Source: Clarkia xantiana subsp. parviflora | Lineage: Eukaryota > Streptophyta > Magnoliopsida > Myrtales > Onagraceae | Length of the DNA stretch: 64,000 nt | NCBI GenBank assembly: GCA_036873135.1 | Contig: JAPTYO010000008.1 | Coordinates: 36,404,819 to 36,468,818, forward strand | Reading direction: 5' to 3' | Shown: positions 43,012 through 58,125 of the stretch, piece by piece | How the letters are laid out: the number at the start of each line of letters is the position of its first letter | How positions within the stretch are numbered: position 1 is the stretch's first letter | Translations under genes and position numbers: made by a program | Notes under the pieces: generated by a model | What the model saw: only the letters and a program-made list of their open reading frames with translations | Told to the model about the DNA's origin: nothing | The model's database searches: none

Positions 43012-43940
43012 TGTTTCGACCAAGTTATTGCGGGCTGTCCGCCGGATAACTTGTCGAGGTCTTCTAGTTGGATGTGAGCTAAATCCGCCTTCTAGTGTCG
43101 CGCGCGGGCTTTAGCTTTGTCTTCCGAATGAGGGCAAGTCTCTCCGGGTCTCTAGCGGGACGTCCGTCGGCACCTGCAAAGGAGCGTTACCAAGCAGTCC
43201 CTGTGGAAAGGGGGGGGGGGTGCTTGGCGTGCTCACTCCGACGCTCAACATCAGTAGTTTTCTAGAGAGAGAAAGAGAGGGTTTTTAGAGAGAAGTCAGA
43301 GCTTTTTCCCGAGCTTGCCCCAAATGATTTTGGAATGAATTGAATTCGTTCACCCCCAAGGTGGCTATTTATAGGCAACCTTGGACCGTAAACCGGTTTT
43401 GACCCGGTTCAATGGGGAAATGTGAACCGGGATGCAGGGGTAAGCTCTGGGAAAAGGGGCTCTGACGTACGTCTCAGGCGGCTGTCATGCACGGGACGCG
43501 CGCGCCTCTGAAACAAAGGTCTCGGACACATAGGAGTTAGTGTAAAAATCGGGTCTCCGTATACGTCCGAGGTAAAATGGGGGGTGTGCGCGACACCCCC
43601 CGGGTGTGGAACTTACCCGGAATTCCGGGTAAGCCAAGCTTACCCGGAATTCCGGGTAAGCTTAGCTTACCCGGAAATTCCGGGTAAGCTGGGGCTTACC
43701 CGGAATTTCCGGGTAAGCTAAGCTTACCCGGAATTTTCCGGGTAAGTCTATCTTACCCGAATTCCGGGTAAGCTAGACTTACCCGGAAATTTCCGGGTAA
43801 GCCCCCCGGGGATGACGGGCAAGTTCGAACTTGCCCGGTTTTCCCCGGTTAGCTTGAATTTGGGCTTTTTGCGAAGAGTCCTGTACGTGTACGAGGTCTG
43901 AATAATTAAAACCGAGCCCGGATCACGCGTATGTCCATCA
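43012..43940 (-). repeat. 5' LTR of element F (929 bp), with expanded palindrome array
   Basis: Matches 32678-33462 almost throughout. It has seven CTTACCCGG/CCGGGTAAG palindromes (43612-43801) instead of two, plus a longer G run near 43210, which account for the ~144-bp length difference. The TATA hairpin is at 43356-43384. Confidence 0.95.
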
Positions 43941-43945
43941 TATCT

Positions 43946-44660
43946 CAACCCTTGCTTTACCAGGTATGCTATCGACGCGTGCTTCATACTGCGCATGCCA
44001 TATAAGACCTCGGGGTCATGCTCGGTTGTGCTAGCTAGAATCCTTGTGATTCAAAGGGCGCATACTTCTTCACCTTGAGCGTGTGATTGATCCCGGATGT
44101 CTTATGAAGAGGCATCCAAAGTATCCTTACGGACTCAGAACTTATACCTAAGGTTTAGCTCAATGCTCGCTTCCCGGCGTATGAGCGTAGTGCCAAAGAA
44201 ACATAGCCAATTGACCACGTCTTGGAAATCGGTTGAGTCAGACTAAGGGTATAAGCGATGGGGATGGTCAAGTTCACCTTTAATTCACCGACTCTCGTGT
44301 TCACTAGGTGGCCGCCAACCGGATATTAGTTGAAGGTTGTGAACACTTGTACGGATGCCCTGGAGAAGTATTCCTTTGTGGAAAACTGGGCAATTGGAGA
44401 ATTAACAGTTGACCAAGGATACAGTGCGGTACATAGTTTTATTTCAAACAGGTTTGGTTCATGAAAGGGAATCAACGCTCTGCAGGCGCTACAATACTCC
44501 TAACAGATGAGTAGCACGATGCCCGTCGTATCCGCCGGTCGCACGGCAAGCCTCGTATGAACTATTCGGAGACGGAGACGAAGACTGAACACCGAGATGT
44601 TGATACCATTGCGTAATCGTATAGATTAACTAGCACCCTCCCATTCCGGCGAGTGGGAGC
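43946..44660. other. Unassigned sequence right of element F
   Basis: About 700 bp of moderate GC content without an ORF or repeat that I recognise. It could be further transposon debris. Confidence 0.3.
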
Positions 44661-45246
44661 TGTTAGCATATGGTGACGTGGCGCCGTAATAAGAGCCCGT
44701 TGACAAGGGCGCCGTCAATCTGGGCTAATTGGGTCAAATCCATATGGTGACGTGGCGCCGTCAATCTGGGCTAATTGGGCCAAATCCAATTAGTAATTGA
44801 CAAGAGAGGCCCAAAATGGGCCTCTCCCCCTTTTTACATGGTTCGGCCGAAACCCTAGTACCACATAGGGTGGAGTTGCCTTTTGGCAACTCCACCCAAT
44901 ACTATATATAGGGGTGACTCCTAAGGGTTTAAACACACAATTAAGAACAAGGATCTCCATTGAGAAAACTTTTCACCCTAGTATAATATTTCGGCACCAT
45001 CACATCAAGTCCGAGGTTCCATCTCCGTTGAAGAATCGATCAGAGGTCTTGTTGTGGAGCTACATCGCGTGGGACTTCTTCTGACTAAGAACATGCACGT
45101 GGTTCCGACCGGAGGATCAGAACTCCCTCCACATCGTTCTCGGGCAGGAAAGCTAAAAGGTATGTGTACTAATTCCGCTGCATAGATTAGATATCTTGTT
45201 AGTACACGTTTATCATTCTGTAGTATTACGTCCCCGTAATCCAACA
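44661..45246 (+). repeat. LTR-like block (probable solo or remnant LTR)
   Basis: Starts TGTTAGCATATGG and ends CCGTAATCCAACA. TATA box CTATATATAGG near 44912, with a strong hairpin just upstream (GGAGTTGCC, TTTT, GGCAACTCC; about 44873-44894). A ~50-bp direct repeat (CATATGGTGACGTGGCGCCG) is near 44668 and 44741. The flanking 5-mers do not match, so a clean solo-LTR event is not proven. Confidence 0.55.
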
Positions 45247-45770
45247 GACGTTACCATCCGAAAATTTTGTTCCAGTGATTATTTAGCAGAAATTTTCACG
45301 GAAGCTTTACCGATTGCGACATTTGGAATATTGGTGAACAAGATTGGATAACGCCAACTTAAATATTATGTGATGTCAACATCATGGGGAAAATCTACAC
45401 CGTTGCACTATTTTTCCCTTAACCAAGGTGTTATCTCACTAGTTTTTCCAGGTAAGGTTTTTAACAAGACAACTTACAAAAGGGGTCTATAATTGTGTAC
45501 TCTTTTCCTTCACTAGATTTTTATCCAAATGATTTTTTTCTAGTAAGGTTTTAACGAGACACAATTCCCTTATGAACATCCAATGAGGAGTGTTATGAAT
45601 ATATTATATGGATGTTAAATATTATGTGTATATATCATCTTCCTAATTTATACTTTCATTGTATTGATTTTACTTCATCTCCAAGTCTATGTAATCCCTA
45701 TATAAGGGCCCCTTATATGTGATAATAAGTTCATCCTCAAATTCTCGCTTCTATTACCTATCTATTTAGG
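45247..45770 (+). mobile_element. 3' tail of a copia element (RNase H end, 3' UTR, LTR)
   Basis: The plus strand resembles the end of copia pol (SSDYLAEIFTEALPIATFGI), then a 3' UTR nearly parallel to 52490-52781, then an LTR beginning TGTTATGAATATATT at 45591. It is a second, truncated copy of the same family as element G, lying just upstream of it. Confidence 0.7.
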
Positions 45771-46276
45771 CATCTGAAGAGATGCATTGTTTGGTGTGTA
45801 TTATCTGATGAACCACGCATCTCTAATCATCTTGAAAATTAAAAACGCTTCTTCAATTTTCTAAGAGACGCACTGTTTGGTGAGCATTAATTGATGAACC
45901 ACGCATCTCTAATCATCTTCAAAATAAAAAAGGATTCTTCAATTTTTTAGGAGACTTCATAGTTGTTGTTGGATGATGTGTCTCTGTAGCTTGTTAATTA
46001 TCTCGATTTTGTCAAATTGAAATTTTGATGTCTTAGCTCACGGTAAACTCTGCTAAACTCAGTAAATTGGTTTTGGAAACAATGCTTACTATTTTCTCGT
46101 GCTCTGCATCGATAAAATCAATCTTGAAAACCCTTAGCTCCTGGTTGAACATGTTATTATCTTTCCGTCTAAATTTATATATGTCTGCATTGATGAAATC
46201 AATCCTGAAAACCCTCAGTTCCTAGTTGAACATGTTATTATCTTTCCGTCTAAATTTATTTATATATATATACAAT
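45771..46276. repeat. Spacer with two direct repeats
   Basis: ACCACGCATCTCTAATCATCTT occurs twice, ~87 bp apart (about 45810 and 45898). A second ~80-bp repeat with GAACATGTTATTATCTTTCC is duplicated 81 bp apart (starts about 46103 and 46184). No gene. Confidence 0.6.
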
Positions 46277-46448
46277 TGTTATGAATATATTATGTGGATG
46301 TTCAATGTTCAATATTATGTGTATATATCATCTTCCTTATTCTGACCTTCCATATATTGATATTATTTCATCTCCAAGTTTATGTAATCCCTATATAAGG
46401 GCCCCTTATGTGTGATAATCTATTCTATTACTCTTTACTTTCGTAACA
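46277..46448 (+). repeat. 5' LTR of copia element G (172 bp)
   Basis: Direct repeat of 52782-52968; contains CCCTATATAAGGGCCCC and ends CGTAACA. Confidence 0.85.
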
Positions 46449-48800
46449 CGTTATCATCATGATATCTCTCGATTATATATTTTTTAGCTACATCGATTTC
46501 AAGATTCCACGACAACAGTGCAGTGCTGGGCGGAAACCATACTCATCTTAGGGTTGCATCCATGAAGCAATATATAAATATAACATAAGGGAAATTTATT
46601 ATTATTATAAAATTATATTGATTGATTATTTTATATTCTAATCACTATTATTATCATGTGTAAAAAATGTCAAATTATGTGGAGGAAGCTGACTTAATTA
46701 ATCGACTGGTTTCCCCGAGAGAGGATGAACATCACACCGATCTAGATGTCCGGGACTGGTCCACACAGAAACACTTCACCATCACAGATCATGGCTAGAA
46801 CGGAAGACGAATACGATTACCTCTTCACGTAAAACAGATGAGTATACCTATTATGATATTATTAAATTGATATATGTGTTAAACTGAATAATTTATTTCG
46901 GTTCTTTAAAAAAAAATTTGTCGCGAATGATTAACTGAACATGCAACATAATTATTTTAATCGATTTCGAATTAGTTGCAATTGATATTAAACTAATTGT
47001 TATATGCATCAATATATTATGCTCCCAGAAGTGAATATAATAGAACATGAATTATCATGAAAAAAAAGTTTGGCCTAGCATATAGGTGCTTGATGCTTTG
47101 ATATCTCTATCGGTAATTGATGAATATATGCATCGCCCACTAGATGTGCTTCGCTCCTTGAAGTGAGTGTTGCAACGTATGATTATATTGAGGATGATAT
47201 ACTCCACTCCCTGAAGTGAGTGTTGAAGTTTATGATTAAATTATGATATCATATCTACTCCCTGAAGTGAGCATTACATTGTTTGATTAATGATTTCAAT
47301 TATAATATATTTCACTCCCTGAAGCGAGTGATACAGTTTATGGTTATAATGGCTCTGGAAGAGTACAAATACAAATATGATATAATTATTTTATTCATGG
47401 ATATGTTTATTTTTAAATAGATGAATTATTTAGTATCATCATGATAGCGATAAAAAAACGATGATGCATTTTACAAATAAAGAGAATGCAAAGTCCAAAT
47501 GATTTGGAAGAATGATAATTTTGAGAAGCGCGATGACGCTAACAGAAATTTAATTATATGATGAAGCGATGAATTTATTCATATGAAGCGCGATGACACT
47601 AGGCAAATATTGGCATCGATGAAAAAAAAAAGTCATTGCATATATTATTGTTAATTACGATTAAGAAAAATGCATTCTTTATAAATGACGGATCCTGAAG
47701 ATCCGATGATCTTGAAGATCAAGAATTCTATTATATATATTTATTTATGTTTATTGCACTATATCTAAATATACAGTTATATTTATTTTTGTTGCACATT
47801 TACAGTTACATTTTTATTTCTTACACTGCATTATATTTATTATATATATATATCATTATGCTCGTCCCATTTTATTATAAAATGATTCAACAGATCAAGA
47901 GTTATTCAAAAACTCAAGAATTACTAGATTTAAGATCCAGAAGATCCTATAATGTATGAAAAATGATTTAATGAAGTAAAGATCTTCAAGTATGAAAAGT
48001 GAAACATGTAAAGCATGAGTTAGTTATACATAAAGAATCCTGAAGATTCTAAGAAATCGTGAATTATCATAAATTATCATGAAGATCCTAGAAGATCTGG
48101 AATGAATAAAGGATCCTGAAGATCCTAAAAATATATGGGACTATGAATTAACGAGATTGAAGATCCCTAAAGATTTTGAATTACGAAGAGAGATCCTAAA
48201 GATCCTGAATTATTTCGAAAAAATGATCTTGATGAAAATGGATCTGAATATCCTAAGAGATTTTGAGATATGAAAAAAAAATAATCTTTAAAGATACTGA
48301 GGTACAAATAATGATAATAAAGAAAAAAAAACTATAAATGATCCTGAAGATCATGAAATCGAGCATTTATTCGAAATTATTTATTTATATATTTATTTTA
48401 CGTTTATGTTTTTTTATGTTATTTATATGCTTCATACAATTTATCTATTATTATAAAGAATGAAAGTACTCCGCAATCATCATTATGATGACGATGAATA
48501 AATAACAATATACGGATTATGTTACAAGAGATACATGACATATCTCCTACGGAAATACGAAATATATACATATCAGTTAAACTAGAAGTTTACTGATGCA
48601 TTGAGGTAAACAAGAAGTTTTACCCATATAATATAATATTCAGCGTGACCAGTTACAGACCATTCTAGATCACTTATGATGCGCAAAATATTATTTGGAA
48701 GAACCTGAAGATTCTCCATAAATCATTACGATGCTTGCTCTCAAAGAAAATTAATTATGTGATCATCATCAACCGATGTCGGGATAAAATCCTGTTATTT
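46449..48800 (+). pseudogene. Former gag/protease region of copia G with simple internal repeats
   Basis: No open frame survives. Four ~60-bp units with CTCCCTGAAGTGAGTG lie at about 47150-47335. From 47690 to 48360 the string GATCCTGAAGATCCT recurs in many variants, in direct and partly inverted form. It is AT-rich with many in-frame stops. Its identity as gag is inferred from position only. Confidence 0.45.
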
Positions 48801-49800
48801 ATGGAAATTATAAAATGTGAATATGGGCTCGTTCACCTGCCATGTGGACCGATATATTATTTTTAAAGATGCATCTACAATATAGCTACATGTGCGTTGA
48901 TTATGAATTTGCAAGAACAAATTTCAGATTATGCAATAAATAATGATGATCATATTGAAAGTTGATACAATTACATGTCCAGATTTGCAGTTTAGCATAA
49001 AAGTTACAAAGAGCCTCTAATCAAATAGCTAAACTACTACCAGTGAGAGAAAAATTGAGTGTAAATGTATGTTATTATGCAAGCAGGAGTATAATTGCGC
49101 ATCAAGACAATTTTAAATCACAGTTCTCCCCATTACAACAAACTTTTAGTCAAGAGACTAATTCCCCATTTATGTATTTTATAAAGTGTGATATATATTT
49201 GAATTGCTCCACCGCAACGCACTAAGATAGGTCTGGACTGTTGGGAAAAATATGTTGGATACAAACAATTTATTGGGAATAATGAATGATTTATATTTAA
49301 AGCAAGATTTCCTGATTTTTATTGATGAACAACTTTTCCCAACATTAGGGGGAGAAAAGAAGCAGCTGGCAGAAAAGAGTTTGACTGAAAAAAAGTGTTA
49401 TTATCTCATCTTGATCCCCGCACAATGATAATATGTACCTGAAGTTCAAGGAGATAAATTTTCAGATACTTCCTATTAGTGACTATATGAGACCCAGAAA
49501 GTCATAAGTCAAGTACCAGTTGCAAATGCTCCAATTTGAAATCTTCTGGCATGACAAATTATAATGAAAAATAAATCACGCCTGAAGCGTGCGATAATGG
49601 TTCCAAAGAAATTTTTGAAAGAAGAATGGAGCATGGAAAGAAAAGAAATATAAATAAGTTCTTTAATGGGAAAATGATGGAACCATAAATATCAAGTTGT
49701 CGATAACAAGACGAGGATGTTGAGCTCAGTTTGTCATAGAATCATTATGATTGGCCAAAGTTTGAAAAGACGCAAGTATGAGCATGACAAATGCAGAATG
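48801..49800 (+). pseudogene. Decayed copia integrase region
   Basis: Fragments resembling copia integrase: YGLVHLPCGP near 48825, then FPTLGGEKK near 49345 and QVPVANAPI near 49515. Several frameshifts and stops occur between them. Confidence 0.6.
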
Positions 49801-51530
49801 TGTTGGAAAAACGTTGGTTGATACAAGGGTACAATAGTAATTCTGAAATATGTAGTACATAAGTCCAATTATTTATCATTTAAAAGAAATTGCCTTAAGA
49901 TTCATTTAATATGACCAAGGAATTCGAGTGAGCTCGAATGCAACACAAATTTTACTATTTTGTGTTTATTATCAATTGTAGTGTAGAGATGTAATTTATG
50001 TAAATTAACCTTATAAGGTACCACGATTAACATGTAAATTAAATCAACTAAGCAAAAGAAACATTTATAATCAATGTTCTTTTCGGCTCGTAGAGCATTA
50101 CACTTAGCTTGATTATTTCCCCACATACATCTATATTATTCTTAGGCAATATATACTTAATTGACCTGAATACAAGAGAAATATTTTTCCTAAACCAACA
50201 TATTGTTCAAGTTTACACACACATTTTCCAATGTTGTAAACTATCCCGGTTATGTTTCCTAATCTGGTAACCAGTGCTTTTAACAAAGCTTCCAAACTAA
50301 TCAAACCAACAGTTGGAATATTAGCAACAAAAGCAATCGTAGCTTCTTTAGCCCCCACAGTCACTTTAGCAACATAAGGTACACCACTAGTGACAAAAAC
50401 TCCATCGTTATCGTTGGAGGCCATAAATTGAATTTCTGTTACACGGAAAATTTACCAAGCTATAGATTTTTCGCAGAAAATCATATTTCAGAATATACCC
50501 TACTGAATAACACCAACATAAAAAATTGCCTTAAGATTGTTGGAAAAACGTTGGTTGATACAAGGGTAAAATAGTAATTCTAAAATATGTAGGACATAAG
50601 TCCAATTATTTATTACTCGGTATTCAACATACAATCGACGAGTAATCTGTATGTGTATGAACAACCGAAATTACGATCCGTAGATCGAATGGGAAAGACG
50701 AATTTTTTACTGAGGCACGTGCTGATCACGCTCTCCTTAAGGCAATTTCGCTCCACCTCACCCTCAGGCTATTCAACGAGGTTTAACACAAGGGGCGATC
50801 ACCTCCCAGGATACAACAGTGACATTGACCCGAATCGTGCACACAATTCGGTCAACCGAACCGAACAATACCTGAACTCAAAAGAGTGTGAGATCTGGAT
50901 AGGAAAATAAAAGGTTGAAGTTAATCACAGAACTGGAATAAAAACCTAAGAGCAGTTGACTGTAGTAAATCTAAGAGTAGAATTTTCGAAACAGCAGACA
51001 GGTTTTCGGATGCAGCAAGAGCAGAACTTCAGGCAATAATTTTGGGAGGAAAATTTCAAAAAAAAAATTGGAGTTATTTCCTGAATAGGAATACCATCTA
51101 TTTATAGTGTGAGGATTGCTCAAACCGAATATAGAAAATATTTTATGCACATATATATTGACTATATTTAAATTATACACTGAATATACACCGTGTATAA
51201 AATATTCGGTATCAATATTGATTATACACTTGCTAAATTAGCAGTGTTCGATTTATCTGGACATGTGAATCTCAAGGCATCTTTCTATGCCACTCACACA
51301 CATGACTTGGGCTTTGGTCTTGGCCCACTGCAGCCAAACCACGACCACAAGTCCAACAAAATGTGATAGCCAGTGGATACAAATAATTTCTGCGTAAATA
51401 GATTGCCTCGTAAGATAGACACAACCCGTGGTACAAAGACTTTACGCAGAAAGATGACAATTATTATATGAATCATTTGATGGAGCAATAACCTTCAAAT
51501 ACATTATTATGTTGGCAGTACATACAAGGT
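49801..51530. mobile_element. Foreign block inside copia G (probable LTR remnant)
   Basis: Begins TGTTGGAAAAACGTTGGTTG (49801). About 77 bp of this recur at 50538-50614. AATTGCCTTAAGAT also appears at both about 49890 and 50525. In the right part CCATCTATTTATAG (minus TATAAATAGATGG) near 51106 looks like an LTR promoter on minus. RT reading resumes only after about 51535, so this is inserted sequence. Its class and exact ends are unresolved. Confidence 0.5.
50131..50424 (-). CDS. Hypothetical 97-aa ORF inside the insertion
   Basis: Starts MASNDNDGVFVTSG and has a hydrophobic middle (ATIAFVANIPTVGLISL). I do not recognise it. It lies between the two 77-bp repeats, in AT-rich surroundings, so a real gene is possible (for example an exon carried by the insertion) but unproven. 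Confidence 0.25.
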   Translation of the reverse strand: MASNDNDGVFVTSGVPYVAKVTVGAKEATIAFVANIPTVGLISLEALLKALVTRLGNITGIVYNIGKCVCKLEQYVGLGKIFLLYSGQLSIYCLRII

Positions 51531-51534
51531 TTTA

Positions 51535-52781
51535 ATATGCGTCTCATGATATGAATAATTTTATAGCCTATTTGGGTGGCTATCTTGATAGTGAAATCTA
51601 CGTAAAAATCCCAGAAGGATTTAAAATGCGAGTATGAATATTCTCAAGAATGTTGGATGATAATAATATTGTACCATTTACGGGTTGCTTATGGTATATT
51701 ATCCCCGCTATATCAATATTTGAGCTAAGTTGTAGCAAATGCTAATATAAGTATACGAATAAAGCAAATTGATATTTGATAAGATGAATTGATCACGCTA
51801 TAGCCGAAAGGGGCATCGCGTGAGGGGGAGAATTTGAAGATATTGAAACTCATGAAGAGCTTTAAATATAATCAATTTATTGATGTTAAAATTCAGACGA
51901 ATATATTGAAAGGACAAAAGTTTGGCTCGACCTGAAGATCGAGTACTTAAGAGATTGAAAATATTCTTGTCCTATAAAAAATTTCTTAAAGCTATTTTGC
52001 ATAGCTAAACACATATATTGAGTACCTTAATGGTTGTAAGAATAATAGATTTGAATAAATATATTTTCCGTCCTCGTGAGATTGATGAAGAACATAATGG
52101 TCCGGAAGTACCTTATATAGTGCTACATTAGCGATAATATATCTTGCTAATTAGAAGGAACATGATATATTATTGGTTATAAGCAAGATTCAGTTCTTCT
52201 CTAATATAGTGAAATTTGAACAAAGTTAAGAAAATATTTATGTATCTCCGATGGACGAATTACATGAGTTTATTATCGGATAGAATTATCTAAATCCGTT
52301 GGCTATGCAAAATGCAAGTTATATTGTGAAATGTACAATTATTTTTGTATATTTAAAGATAATGCAGGTTATATAGCTCCAATTGAAGAATAATGTTACA
52401 TCAAAGGAGACAAGACGAAACATATTTTCCCAAGTTATTTTTCATCCACGATATTGAGAAGAAGACAACATAACATCCAATAAATCTGTGCTGATTTATT
52501 CCCGGAGGTTTACCGACTGCGAAATTTGAAGATTGGATAGCGCCGGCTTAAATATTATATGATGTCAACATCAAGGGGAGAATCTACATCGCTGCACTAT
52601 TTTTCCCTTAACCAAGGTTTTATCCCACTGGGTTTTCCTGATAAGGTTTTTTAACGAGACAGTTTACAAAAGGGATCCATAATTGTGTATTTTTTTTCCT
52701 TCACTAGATTTTTATCCCAATGAGTTTTTTCTAGTAAGGTTTTTACGAGGCACAATTCCCTTATGAACATCCAAGGGGGAG
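51535..52781 (+). pseudogene. Decayed copia RT/RNase H and 3' UTR of G
   Basis: RT scrap YLDSEIYVKIPEGFKM near 51580; RNase H scraps near 52300-52450 with a YIKGDKTKHI-like string; polymerase tail near 52490. The 3' UTR contains the paired phrases CAAGGTTTTATCCCACTGGG and TAGTAAGGTTTTTACGAGGC. Stops throughout. Confidence 0.65.
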
Positions 52782-52968
52782 TGTTATGAATATATTATGT
52801 GGATGTTCAATATTTTGTGTATATATCATCTTCCTTATTTTGACATTCCATATATTGATATTACTTCCTCTCCAAGTCTGTGTAATCCCTATATAATGAC
52901 CTCTTATGTATGATAATAAGACTATATACTCAAATTCTTCTATTCTATTACTCTATGCTTTCGTAACA
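52782..52968 (+). repeat. 3' LTR of copia element G (187 bp)
   Basis: TGTTATGAATATATT to CGTAACA, directly after the tract CCAAGGGGGAG. A (ATT)n microsatellite follows at about 52980-53003. Confidence 0.85.
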
Positions 52969-53079
52969 ATAATAGATTAATTATTATTATTATTATTATT
53001 ATTAGATATGAAAAATCAATAATAATACGAAGTTGAGTGCGGATTTAACCATGGTTAAGTCATTGACTGCCTTCTATAG

Positions 53080-53870
53080 CAGTGTTTTGAAAACCGGACC
53101 GGAGTAAGAACCGGCTGTTTGGCCGGTTTGCGGTCCGACCGGCCCAACCCGGTCAGACCCGGTTGATACGGCGGTTTGATAATTAACTGGACAAGGTACC
53201 TCATTTGTATTTTAGTCAAGGTAAGAAGTAAAACCGATCTAGGAAAAAAAAAACGAAGCCCATTGTGGGCCTAAAGGAATGAAGCCCACCATCGTGGCTT
53301 CCATCTTCCACCCTACTAGATAGCAATAACATTCATCACCATTCCACCCCCAACCAGAAAACCTAGCAATGTCAAATCTGCAGCAAAAATTGCAGATGAG
53401 GAGGGATTTGCTTGCAGCAAGCTCCAGTTTCGGTAAAGCCATATAAGACCCAGGTAACTGCCACCTTCAATGAGGATTTGGAAGTAGCAGATTTTACTTC
53501 TTCTTCCCTTATTCCCTTTTAGAGATCTCTAGGTGCAACTTCAGCCTTGTACTCCGCCTCCAGCTCCGGCAGCCTCATCACCAGCCTTCGATCAGCGATC
53601 AATCCATGAACGATGACACTGACACATTTATGGAATCGGCATTATGATTTCTCTGTTTACTAGCGGCGGCACTGTTCTCTGTTTCTCTTTTTTCTTTTTT
53701 TTAAGTTTCTCCCGGTTAGACTGATTCCGGTTCTTCCGGTCCAACCGAGTTTGACCGGATTTTTATAGACAAACCGGGTTCGATCTGCTATCATCACTTT
53801 TCTTGGAACCGGATCGGCTGTACACCCAGTTCGACCGCCGGTCCGGTCCGGTCCGGTTTTCAAAACACTG
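53080..53870. mobile_element. Non-autonomous hAT-like element, 791 bp
   Basis: The ends are inverted copies: CAGTGTTTTGAAAACCGGAC at 53080 and its complement ending CAAAACACTG at 53870. The flanking 8-mers TTCTATAG and CTCCATAG agree at six of eight positions, the TSD length of hAT elements. CCGGTCCGGT-type subrepeats run inward from both ends. There is no transposase ORF. It ends ~60 bp upstream of the helicase gene's TATA-like box, so it may affect that promoter. Confidence 0.8.
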
Positions 53871-53929
53871 CTCCATAGTACTTCTACCCGCGGTCCAAAC
53901 ATGGCCGATGGTGCCGCTCAGAGGACACC

Positions 53930-53936
53930 ATAAATA
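53930..53936 (+). promoter_or_regulatory. TATA-like box of the helicase gene
   Basis: ATAAATA about 25-35 bp before a pyrimidine-rich CTCTCTCTCTTCC leader start (about 53960). Confidence 0.5.
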
Positions 53937-53954
53937 CTCCGTTTCCACCAGCGC

Positions 53955-54568
53955 CTCAAACTCTCTCTCTTCCGTTCGAAACTTTCGGAAGAGTCGTGTC
54001 CTTATTAGCGAGAGAGAGAGCCGGACCCAAAAGCGCGTGCAGTCAACGAAGCCGCCTCATCTTCTCGTGTTAGCCCTTGCCAGGTACGGTTTCCATTCTA
54101 TGTATCGTCAGATTTGCGGGTATTTTTAGGGTTGAAGTTGCTGAAGATCTAGATTCTCTCAGATCTGGATACGGTACACGGTTAATACTTTATGTCTGTT
54201 CAATCATCATGTTTATCGTATCTGCTTGTCGGTGAGGGTCAATTTAAGGGTTCTGTATTTATCGAGGAAAAATGAAATTGTAAGATAAAGGTAGCTGCCG
54301 GTTTTGAAAGGAAACCCTAGATGTGATGGAAGTTCCATTTGTTGTGTTCTATTGGTACCTGAGTCCATGCTGAGTATTGTATTTGTTAGGATTAAGGTTT
54401 GCAGCCATTTTTTTTTCATCCTCGTAAACTTTCTTCGTTTTGATTTTAGTATCATTTGTAGGTTATGTTTTTATAATAATGATATTACTTTATTATCCTG
54501 TGCGAAAAGCATTGGACTAGATTCTCATTTGTTACTCTTGTGCAGAGAAATTCTTCTCGCTATCTGAG
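53955..54568 (+). other. 5' UTR with a 462-bp leader intron of the helicase gene
   Basis: The leader runs from about 53955 to a donor CAG/GTACGG at 54083/54084; the acceptor TTGTGCAG is at 54545. The ATG lies 23 bp into the next exon. Leader introns are common in plant housekeeping genes and often raise expression. Confidence 0.7.
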
Positions 54569-57790
<3,222 letters not shown>

Positions 57791-58125
57791 CTTAGCTTAG
57801 CTTCTTCTATCTATCTCGCTAGATAAGTTGAAGATTAGTAGGGTCGGGTTTTCGTATTAAGGAAGAAGAAAGTAGTTTTGTCTGTTTGGAGTATTAACTA
57901 TTTATCATTGTAATTTTGAGTAGTGGGGGGAGGGAGGGATATGTGTATGTAGAATGTGTTTGTTATTCTTTGTCATCTCACATACTCTTCTCCTTCTATA
58001 TGTTGCTTTCTAAACAACGGAACGCCCCTTCTGTATCTGGGTTTATGTTTTATTGGGTTTTTTTTCTTTTTGTTAGTGCAAGGTGTGAACACAGGCTGTG
58101 TCATGACCTACTCGTTTTAGGGTTA
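57791..58125 (+). other. 3' UTR and downstream flank of the helicase gene
   Basis: Follows the TAG; contains a TAGCTTAGCTTAGCTT micro-repeat, and T/G-rich plant-type poly(A) context around 57895-57925. No further gene. Confidence 0.5.

Larger units (their letters stand above)
32678..43940 (-). mobile_element. Complete Tat-lineage element F with intact pol and intact antisense gene, no gag; TSD TATCT
   Basis: LTRs 32678-33462 (3') and 43012-43940 (5') are flanked by perfect TATCT duplications (32673-32677, 43941-43945). Down the element: primer-binding site TGGCGCTGTCTGCGGG, a pol ORF starting 59 bp from the LTR, a 131-bp tandem array, the five-exon antisense gene on plus, a ~1.9-kb leader, a polypurine tract and the 3' LTR. 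Gag is absent. Both protein genes are uninterrupted, which suggests recent activity or trans-complementation. LTR copies differ mainly in the copy number of a palindromic repeat. Confidence 0.95.
46277..52968 (+). mobile_element. Decayed copia element G
   Basis: Short LTRs 46277-46448 and 52782-52968 (TGTTATGAATATATT ... CGTAACA), with near-matching flanks ACAAT and ATAAT. A PBS-like ACGTTATCATCATGATA follows the left LTR, and a polypurine tract CCAAGGGGGAG precedes the right one. Pol scraps in order on plus: integrase-like VHLPCGP near 48830 and FPTLGGEKK near 49345, VPVANAP near 49520, RT YLDSEIYVKIPEGFKM near 51580, and RNase H/tail near 52330-52540. It is full of stops and AT-rich. A ~1.7-kb foreign block interrupts the start of RT. 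Confidence 0.85.

Noticed and set aside
44661..45246. Clean solo LTR with target duplication
   Set aside because: Termini look right, but the flanking 5-mers GGAGC and GACGT do not match.
53239..53442. 67-codon minus ORF upstream of the helicase
   Set aside because: Lies inside the non-autonomous hAT-like element; no transposase motif.
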